NCBI GenBank assembly: GCA_021521415.1
Contig: JAIQDT010000232.1
Span: forward strand, 310,001 to 374,000
DNA length: 64,000 bases
From: Bidens hawaiensis
Taxonomy: Eukaryota > Streptophyta > Magnoliopsida > Asterales > Asteraceae
Reading direction: 5' to 3'
In this document: positions 55,776 to 64,000 of the stretch, piece by piece
How positions within the stretch are numbered: the first letter of the stretch is position 1
Layout of the letters: each line of letters starts with the position of its first letter
Made by a program: the position numbers and the translations under genes
The notes under the pieces: model-generated
Told to the model about the DNA's origin: nothing
Seen by the model: only the letters and a program-made list of their open reading frames with translations
The model's database searches: none

Positions 55776-56489
55776 GGTGAGTTCTTGATTTTTCCTATTT
55801 GTTTCTGGAGAGAAAACACAAAACTATTTTCGTATACTTGTTTTCTAGAAAGAAAACACCAAACATTTTCCTTACTTGTTTTCTGGATTGAAAACACTAA
55901 ACTATTTTCGTATACATGTTTTCCGGATTGAAAACACTAAACTATTTTCGTATACTTTTTTTCTGGATTGAAAACACAAAACATTTGCCTATACATGTTT
56001 TCTGGATTGAAAACACGGACGTACTTACATAATAGTTTTCTGGAGGAAAACGCAGCAACTAATTTTGGATTTATGTAATTTCTTATATATCACAAGTGTA
56101 TACTAGATGCCCTCATATCACTTAAAGTCCTTACATACCTTCAACCGTTAAGATGGGATCGCGGGGAAATTTAAGTAGTACTACTGGGTTTGACAAACCC
56201 CACCTGCTAAAACTCGACTGGAGGTCGGACGGGTGTAATTGTCCTAACATACTTGCGCTAGATTTATGTGATATACCTGATAAGAAGGCTTACAGACAGT
56301 CAGCTTCGGTTCAAACATCTAGTGGCTTGTAAATGGGTTAGCTACCCTGGTATATTTGAAAATGCTAAATCTACTTACACCTATACTACTTATGCTACGT
56401 ATACTACATATACTATATATACGAATTTTTACTACAACTATTGCACTCACCAACCTCGTGATGACCCTTGAGTATTTATACTTGCACAG
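55776..56489 (+). promoter_or_regulatory. LTR splice-like pair
   Basis: CCAG|GTGAGT at 55776-55784 is donor-like, ACTCACC at 56444-56450 is the complement, and TACTTGCACAG|GTTG follows with AG at 56488-56489. In the 3' LTR the complementarity is longer: GGTGAGTTCA at 61038-61047 and TGAACTCACC at 61706-61715. Confidence 0.55.
55799..56060 (+). repeat. minisatellite of hairpin-forming ~39-base units
   Basis: Seven imperfect units of the form GTTTTCTGGATTGAAAAC, then AC[T/A]AAACTATTTTCGTATAC. Each GTTTTC...GAAAAC core is a small inverted repeat, and changes between units mostly keep the arms paired. It lies between the donor-like and acceptor-like sites. A second copy is at about 61065-61320. 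Confidence 0.85.
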
Positions 56490-56811
56490 GTTGTTAGATA
56501 TGCTAAGGAGCGGGTTGCATTGCATATATCAGGAGTCACAGTTGTCGGATGAACTTTTATTTCACATTGTTTAAATTTGATGGGTTGTGCATGTTTGAGC
56601 ACGAGGTTTATTATTTTAAACCATTTACTTTACGCTTCCGCAATACTTAAAACTATATAGTTTGGTTTTTGTTTTCTCATGTTTGATTGAGACATAATAA
56701 TATTTCAAATATTTTGAATTGGATGTTTGGTATAACAAATGAACTAGATCCTGGTATGTCACACGCCTCGCGATAAAATTCCGTTCGTCGAAATTTGAGG
56801 GTGTGACATAT

Positions 56812-56824
56812 TGGTATCAGAGCC
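56812..56824 (+). promoter_or_regulatory. primer-binding site, tRNA-iMet
   Basis: TGGTATCAGAGCC, three bases after the 5' LTR. Confidence 0.92.
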
Positions 56825-58582
56825 ATTGGTTATAGTGAACTCGGTTTGTTTACAAACAAAAAAAAACAGTCTATAACCTTTTCAAAGCTCAACAGTTTTT
56901 CAAACGTGTCAACCTATCAGTACATTGTTTTCATGCATTACATTACGTAGCATTCACACATACACACACACACACACTATGTGACTGGTATTCCCACAAT
57001 AACTAGTTCACCGTTTCTAGCTGATAAGATATCCTTTAATTTGTTATCTCGCGTCTTGCTTCACATCCTGATACGTCTTTTGACGCCATCACTAGTTTGG
57101 AAGCGGTAGGTATAGCACTAATGGAAGGTAAGGAGGCATGAGAGGAGTCGCGACACGCCAGCACCCTAGGTGACACCAAGGAGTGGCAGTGATTACCAGG
57201 CTTAGTAAGACACTGAATACATTGACAACAAGTTCCCTTCTTCCACTGATTTCAGCATTATCTCATTGACTTTCACTACTTCTATTTATGATATTATCAC
57301 TATCTTATAAAGGCATAATAGAAGGGACATAACACCCCAATGTAAGATAAATTGACGAGTAGGGTCCGAAACGTAATCGTGAATCTATAGGTACATTGGT
57401 GTGAGATGGGATTCCATTGTGTAAACATTTTTCTAAAACAAATTCTTGGAACTCTAAACTCTGTCATCTAAAGTTATTGAAGACTAGGAGCCCTCGACTA
57501 CCACAAGTGAAATTTCTCATCCTGATTAATCCTTGTTTTAGTGAATTCAAAACTCTCATCAAAACTTAGTTAAGAAACCCTCTCGATTGAAAACTCTCCG
57601 AGAATGGACCTCTAGCTTTGACTTATATGTGGAAATTGGAGAAACCCTTGTATATTAACATCATGTCCCATATGCTCCATCTATAAATTTCCTTGAACTC
57701 TATTGCGCTGACTGGTGGTCAACCCTCCGCCTAAGTTGATTTATGGAATATCGCAACAAACTCTACAGCCAGACTTTCTACAAGATAATCATGTTGTCTC
57801 AAATCCTTAAGCTTTGTGTTAACCAACCTATATTGTATGGACACCATTTCCGAATAATAGATCACCCTCCTACAACGATATTATCTGTGATGAACACATA
57901 TGAATCTTTCACTTTGTTTTTCCATTTTTCTTTCCCGTGGTATGGAATCTTGATTTGAAACTTCTTTCACATAAGAAGTTGTCTCTACACTTGAAGCATC
58001 TTATATCACACATATGATGAATAGATCCATCATTCAACCAATCGGAAAGAACACCCTTTATTAGCCGGCGTAAAGCTCTCTGTTTTTCGAAACCCTCCTT
58101 TGAGAATCCAACCAAACCCGCTAAATATGTAATTCACGAAGTGAAAGCATTTGGTCGGCAATGCAATTATTCTTATGGATACGACCCTAGACAAGACACC
58201 TAAGCTCAATCCTTCGGGCAAAAGTTAAGGAACGAATTCAAACTATTCTACTTCTCCTTCAGTTATCGTTCACATTGGCAAAGTAATGATTGGTGATAGG
58301 AGCCACTTGCAATGTTCTATTAGTTTGGTGGGTTAGCTGCGGTACACCCTATATATAAGCACAACAGTATGTTGATGGTGGGGACTAGAGCCAGATCATT
58401 TCTCGATCTTAGCCCCTTAAGCATATTCACTCTGCTTTGACCTTACATAACCGGTACTCACACCAAAGACCATGAATCTTAAATTTTATAAAGCATCACA
58501 AAAATCATTCATGCAAGACATTTCTCAAATTGTTATACAGCCATGCGCTAACTCTCGTTTCGGACTCAAACTATCATAATCA
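56825..58582 (+). other. internal region without recognisable genes
   Basis: About 1.76 kb. A (CA)n run is at about 56957-56977. Open frames are short (up to about 70 codons) and carry no Gag, protease or RT motif. I see nothing that can be assigned. Confidence 0.6.
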
Positions 58583-58625
58583 AAATTTCAAGACGAAATT
58601 TCTTTTAACAAGGGGATGATATGAC
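58583..58625 (+). promoter_or_regulatory. extra hairpin and polypurine-like tract
   Basis: AAATTTC, loop AAGAC, GAAATTT (58583-58601), then TTAACAAGGGGATGATATGACA. It repeats the pre-LTR module found at 58813-58849, about 230 bases upstream of it. Confidence 0.5.
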
Positions 58626-58812
58626 AACCAAGAATTTTTTTTTATTGTTTTTAAACTTTGGCAACTCTGCCCAAACTTTGGAAGCACTAATCGATAGACG
58701 GGATGTCTAATTTCTTTATTTTGATCATACATATAGACGAAAAGTCTACGTAATTTCATTTTGATCATACACATAGATAGGGAGTCTACTTATTTACTTA
58801 GCGACACCTATC

Positions 58813-58831
58813 AATTTTCGGGACGAAAATT
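58813..58831 (+). promoter_or_regulatory. conserved hairpin before the polypurine tract
   Basis: AATTTTCG, loop GGA, CGAAAATT: an 8-bp stem, at the same place as in the other gypsy elements of this window. Confidence 0.65.
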
Positions 58832-58836
58832 CTTTC

Positions 58837-58849
58837 AACAAGGGAATAA
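58837..58849 (+). promoter_or_regulatory. polypurine tract
   Basis: AACAAGGGAATAA directly before the 3' LTR. Confidence 0.8.
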
Positions 58850-61800
58850 TGTGACACCTTGCACTTTCACGTTAACACGGTTAACCCAAACTCCGTTATC
58901 TTACACGTCATGCGTAACATTTACACGAGTCAAAAATGAGTCACACACATGGTTCTGTCAGTACACGTTGGTGATTAATGTTGAGTTAGATATGTTTAAA
59001 TAATCCAGATATAATTGTTATGTGCTAGATGATTTTACGTGTTACACGATTTAGTACATTAATCTCGCTTAACATGCTATTATTTATTAAATAAGAAGAT
59101 AACATCTCGATCGTATGTTTATAATATTATCTGTGTGAAAATACATGCTAAATGATGGCATGTTTAATTCATACCTTATTTCATGAAATTGCGATCGATT
59201 GCGCGTAATTTGTACGTTTTCACCTTTTACAAATTAATATTTTTGAAGGAAAAAAACGAGGCTTAGGTTTATTAACTTGGGTTAGTATTTTATTTGTAAT
59301 GATTCATTATGATCCGATTTGGGTGTTATAAAGTTCGTTTAAAGCCAAAACTGATTCTAGAAGGACCATTCTTGTAAATATGATTAATTATAATATTAAT
59401 AAAATAACCAACCCTAATCCCCACCCATAAACCGTTGACCTTCAGCCTCCATCTGCCTCGCACCCCCACACAAAAACCCTTCGATTCAAGCTCCATTCTT
59501 GCAATTAATGGTGTCTTTGAGTGATTTACATGATTCCTAATGTTAATTGGTAAGTTTTATGTATCAATTTTATGTTTTGATGAGTTATTGTGAAACCCTA
59601 GATATTCAATCCCTGTAAATTTTATGATTATAATGTTAATTGACGAATTAGAACCCTAGGGATGACACAAACATGTTAGGGTTTAAGTTTTGATGACAAC
59701 AGTTTGCTGACAGGTTCGTACTCGTTTATTGATTGGTTTGTAACTTGATGTTTAACGATGATTATTGATCTATTCTTGATTCTAGGATATAACATTCTGA
59801 GTCTAGTTTCTAGAAAGGTAAATTTTGTAATTGTTGGACAAGTTTTGAATAGGTTTTATTATTATACAAAAACATGTGTCAAATCTGATGCGGGGATTCA
59901 AATTCTGGCTTGTTTTCCCGACATCATTACTTGATATTAACAAAGCCAAATGATTTGGTTCCACTTCTGGAACTTAGAATTATGAGTCTAAAAGACAACA
60001 AAATTGTCCTTGCACATTTGGATAAATGAGTTTATAGAACCATTAAACAACTTTTTGTTGCGTAATCTGCTGAACTGTTGGTACAAATCTACAATGATTG
60101 AATTATTGTGAGTTTTTTATGCATGAGTAAATATAATAAAAAGTTTTTTGAGAAACCTAATTCTTATATGCTACTGTGGTAAATTTTGTATAATTTATCC
60201 TTAAGTTTTAATTAGTGATTAAAATCAGTTTGTACATGCCTTAATCTGTCTCGTGAACTGAATTGATCATAAGTTGAGTTGTATGATGAATATTTGGTTT
60301 ATTTGTCGTGATATGATGTGTGGATACATGTTAAGAAATTTTGGTATAGTTTACAATACTTATTATCACCAACGAGTGTCGTGCCAAGGTTGTATTTGTG
60401 TGTGAGTCCATACTTGGGTTTTAGAGTCATGTGTTGTTGAACACATTCTCATAACTTAAAGACTTGCACTAGGTAACGATTAGCGAGTCAAGTGCATACT
60501 TTTGGTTTTGAGAAAAGTCTATTACACGCGACACTAGGTGAGTTCATGCTTTTTCCCATTTGTTTTGAGGACAGAAAACACAAAACTATCTGCAATGATT
60601 GAATTATTGTGAGTTTTGTATGCATGAGTAAATATAATAAAATAAAAATTTTGAGAAACCTAATTCTTATATGCTACTGTGGTAAATTTTGTATAATTTA
60701 TTCTTAAGTTTTAATTAGTAATTAAAATCAGTTTGTACATGCCATAATCTGTCTCGTGAACTGAATTATCATAAGTTAAGTTGTATGATAAATATTTGGT
60801 TTATTTGTCGTGATATGATGTGTGGACACATGTTAAGACTTTTTAGTACTTTGACATTACTTATTGTCACCAACGAGTTTCGTATCAAGTTTGTGTTTGT
60901 GTGTGAGTCCATACTTGGGTTTTATAGTCATGTGTTGTTAAACTCATTCTCATAACTTAAAGACTTGTACTAGGTAACAATTAGCGAGTCAAATGCATAC
61001 TTTTGGTTTTGAGAAAAATCTATTACACGCGACACCAGGTGAGTTCATGATTTTTCCTATTTGTTTCTGGAGAGAAAACACAAAACTATTTTCGTATACT
61101 TGTTTTCTAGAAAGAAAACACCAAACATTTTCCTTACTTGTTTTCTGGATTGAAAACACTAAACTATTTTCGTATACATGTTTTCTGGATTGAAAACAGT
61201 AAACTATTTTCGTATACTTTTTTTCTGGATTGAAAACACAAAACATTTGCATATACATGTTTTCTGGATTGAAAACACGGACGTACTTACATAATAGTTT
61301 TCTGGAGGAAAACGCAGCAACTAATTTTGGATTTATGTAATTTCTTATATATCACAAGTGTATACTAGATGCCCTCATATCACTTAAAGTCCCTACATAC
61401 CTTCAACCGTTAAGATGGGATCGCGGGGAAATTTAAGTAGTACTACTGGGTTTGACAAACCTCACCTACTAAAACTCGACTGGAGGTCGGACGGGTGTAA
61501 ATTGTCCTAACATACTTGCGCCAGCGTTTTGTTATATACCTGGTAAGAAGACTTACAGACAGTCAGCTTCGTTTCAAACGTCTAGTGGCTAGTAAATGGG
61601 TTAGCTACCCTGGTATATTTGAAAAATGCTAAATCTACTTACACGTATACTACTTATGCTACGTGTACTACATATTCTATATATACTACTTTTTACTACA
61701 ACTGTTGAACTCACCAACCTCGTGTTGACCCTCGAGTATTTATACTTGACCAGGTTGCTAGATGTGCAAAGGAGCGGGTTGCATTGAATATATCAGGAGA

Positions 61801-62072
61801 CACAGTTGTCGCATGAAATTTTATTTCACATTGTTTAAATTTGATGGGTTGTGCATGTTTGAGCACGAGGTTTATTATTTTAAACCATTTACTTTACGCT
61901 TCCACAATACTTAAAACTGTTTAGTTTGGTTTTTGTTTTCTCATGTTTGATTGAGACATAATAATATTTTGAATATTTTGAATTGGATATTTGGTATAAC
62001 AAATGAGCTAGAACCTGGTATGTCACCCGCCTCACGGTAAAACTCTGTTCGTCGAAATTTGAGGGTGTGACA
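58850..62072 (+). repeat. 3' LTR with internal partial duplication
   Basis: 3223 bases. About 60088-60588 and 60589-61089 are related copies of one LTR segment. The second copy is much closer to the 5' LTR (55325-55815) than to its neighbour, giving a mosaic structure. Confidence 0.88.
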
Positions 62073-62077
62073 AAAAT

Positions 62078-62279
62078 AATAAACAAAACACGAAAAGAAA
62101 ACATAGAGAAACAAATAAACAACTAAGAGATAGATTTGAAAACATAAACGCACCATAAGGAGGTGCTACAAGCATCATAAAGTTAAAAGTAGAAATTTTC
62201 CGTGCCAACAAAGGCTTACAAATCAAAATAAAAGAAGCTTAACACATGAAGCTTTGAAACAAATAACAAAGTTACTTAC
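62078..62279 (+). repeat. Tat 3' spacer, copy B, continued
   Basis: Colinear with about 48585-48774 of copy A. Contains CACCATAAGGAGGTGCTACA in both. Confidence 0.85.
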
Positions 62280-63890
62280 CAACAACAACATCCTCCTCTC
62301 CTAAAGCTTTGGGAGCCTCACCAAAAAGGTTCCCGTATAGCGTGTTCAGTTCGACATCAAAGGCATCGGGGAAAGCTTCAGAAGGGACGGGAGATGAAGT
62401 ATGCTCAAATTCTCTTAAAGGAGAAAGAGTGCACTCGAGATATGTAGCAAGGGAAGGAGTAACCTCAACTTCCCCACTTCAATCATCAGCGTCAAAAGGA
62501 TCTTCAGTAGCCAGTACTTCGACATTGATTTGTCCATCACCAGTTGCATCCTCTGGATGGTCCCATCTGAATCGTTTTCCCAACAATCTTGTCAACCATG
62601 GCTTGAATTACCCGATGAGCAAATTTTTTCTTGAGACCTTCTGGCTCAATACCTTAAAAATATGAAAAAAGGTAGATCATAACAATGAGCAACAACTTCA
62701 AGGTAAGAAAAGGTCTTCGTCTCCATAGCTCTCACAACACTTGCAAAATCAGTGGCAGCGTGGGGTCGGTAAGCTGAAAGTCCCTCAAGGGAGCGACCAA
62801 CTTTACCTGCATCAAATCCAATGGACTGGCCATGGTGACAACCGTGATCAATGGGTCTTGTATAAACCTCACCAATGGCAGAGTTGAATTCACCACTATG
62901 TAGAAGATAGAGACAACATGAGGAATGCCTTGCTCAAACAACGGTCATTTCTCGAAAAGAAATTAATTAACCTGTGTTTCAATATTAGCAATGGTAGCAT
63001 CCGCAACAAGCTTCTCATCCGTAAGCTTCCACCTATCAGCTTCTAGCTTCTCTCGATCCTTAGCTAGCTTCCTCTTCTCTTCAACCATAGAATTCCTATC
63101 TTGACGAACCTTGTTGCGCTGCTCAAAAAGAAATTTGACATAGGCTTCCACCTTGTTCCAATCGTCTTCGGTGGAAGCGTTAGAAACAACAAGCTCATGA
63201 ACCAAACTCTGCTCATGAGTAGTCGAAGTCCCAACCTTCTCATTCGCCTCAACCAAGGCGCTCTCCAACTTCACTTTCTCATCCTTGATCTTCTTGATCT
63301 CTCCCGGTGCATAAATCCATTATCCCAAACCATCCAGAATAAGAGTGATCAAGTAAGCCAAGTGTTGCATAATCTTTGCCGTCACCTCACCATCGCACAA
63401 TGACTTGGCAACCTTTTTGTCAGCATGAAAAATAAGATTTTGACAAACATAAATCTTCTTCAAAGTGTCACACTTACGAACCTTCCATGTTGGAACGTAC
63501 ACGGAAGTCACTTCATTTGAAGAAGCACCTTTAGCATCAGTAGTTCGGGAAGCAACCCCCTTCCCCATAACCTTCTCTAAAACAACAGCTTCATTAGAAA
63601 GTTCCTCTACACTAACATGCTTCTTGTTTTTCTCCACATTTTTACCAGTTGACTCAGGATCCGATTTCTTTACGGTAGATTCGACAGTCTTTTTAAACTT
63701 AGCAGTTGTGGCCTCCTTCACGAAACCCTGCTTCGTAGGTTCCTTCAATGGTGAAGGAGTAGAGCTTCTAGGAAGATTTTCTCCATATGAAGAAGAGAAA
63801 CCGGCGATCGAGGTAACTAGGGCAACATCTTCATCAAGATCAATGGGATTAGTAGCAGTGGACAGGGGGCATGAGTTACCTTAAACCTCT
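62280..63890 (-). pseudogene. antisense gene of Tat 3' region, copy B
   Basis: The minus-strand frame is open from the right (NPIDLDEDVALVTSIAGF at about 63850) through KEPTKQGFVKEATTAKFKK, VYVPTWKVRKCDTLKKIYV and CDGEVTAKIMQHLAYLI. One stop lies at about 63318. The frame then enters a coiled coil from KLESALVEANEKVG to KDREKLEADRWKL and ends at 62963. Further pieces lie in other frames down to an acidic C-terminus (VEVLATEDPFDADD, LYGNLFGEAPKALG), ending at G|GTAAGT at 62280, a splice donor. It recalls the plant 'putative gypsy-type transposase' proteins found next to Tat elements. Its N-terminal part may lie beyond the window. Function unknown. Confidence 0.65.
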
Positions 63891-64000
63891 TACTACTTCG
63901 AAAGGTGTAAGTCCAAAGACGGATCTTTCAATATGATATCAACTGAACTATAATGATTCAAGAGTATGATGTTGATGCGGAAATCCAACACAAGATGATT

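Larger units (their letters stand above)
54095..56808 (+). repeat. 5' LTR
   Basis: 2714 bases, TGTGACACCCTG to GGGTGTGACA. It contains the paired splice-like motif and a hairpin minisatellite. Confidence 0.93.
54095..62072 (+). mobile_element. non-autonomous gypsy LTR element
   Basis: 7,978 bases flanked by AAAAT (54090-54094 and 62073-62077). LTRs are 2.7 and 3.2 kb. The internal 2.0 kb contains an initiator-Met primer site, hairpins and a polypurine tract but no recognisable gag or pol. The length difference of the LTRs is due to a ~500-base partial duplication in the 3' LTR. Presumably mobilised by a related chromovirus-like element. Confidence 0.9.

Overview
This window is plant nuclear DNA and consists almost wholly of transposable elements, many nested inside one another. 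It is AT-rich, contains intron-like GT..AG boundaries, and carries Ty3/gypsy elements of the chromovirus (Tekay/Del-like), Tat and Athila-like groups. It also has a Ty1/copia-like derivative and a PIF/Harbinger DNA transposon. I found no convincing single-copy host gene, no functional RNA gene and nothing bacterial. A eudicot is likely. The general look recalls large Asteraceae genomes, but that is only an impression.

Layout. 1-3950 is repeat-rich spacer with hairpins, microsatellites, a long-inverted-repeat (foldback) element at about 1600-2560 and a minisatellite. 3955-20078 is one PIF/Harbinger transposon (TSD TAA) on the minus strand. It carries a broken Myb/SANT-like gene and a broken DDE transposase. 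Its Myb-like gene is split by a 12.3 kb chromovirus (4970-17251, TSD GAATT, 3.1 kb LTRs) with a leader ORF, gag and pol. 20082-24934 holds spacer and an LTR-like sequence. That LTR-like sequence is interrupted by two minus-strand gypsy elements. The first is a 9.1 kb element (24935-33996, TSD ATGCA) with a decayed gag-pol. The second is a 5.7 kb non-autonomous derivative (34050-39760, TSD CATCA) that has captured a U6 snRNA fragment. 40530-41465 is an ATHILA ORF-1-like relic. It is followed by a decayed Tat-type pol (41466-48045) that is itself split by a 3.1 kb solo LTR (41537-44667, TSD ACTGT).

The 3' part of the Tat element is present twice in direct orientation: 47970-53499 and 53500 to the window end. 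Each copy has an antisense gene with splice-donor-like ends. Copy A is interrupted by a 3.4 kb copia-like non-autonomous element (49031-52460, TSD GATCC). Copy B is interrupted by an 8.0 kb non-autonomous gypsy element (54095-62072, TSD AAAAT). Each copy therefore shows the other's empty insertion site.

Common themes. Five elements of different families share an initiator-Met tRNA primer-binding site. The gypsy LTRs share a paired motif: a strong 5' splice-site-like GGTGAG, then 400-700 nt downstream its complement, then 20-50 nt later a 3' splice-site-like CAG/TAG. The paired bases co-vary between families. Four of the gypsy elements also share a covarying hairpin just before the polypurine tract. 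These two structures, the U6 capture and the leader ORFs are the observations most worth following up.
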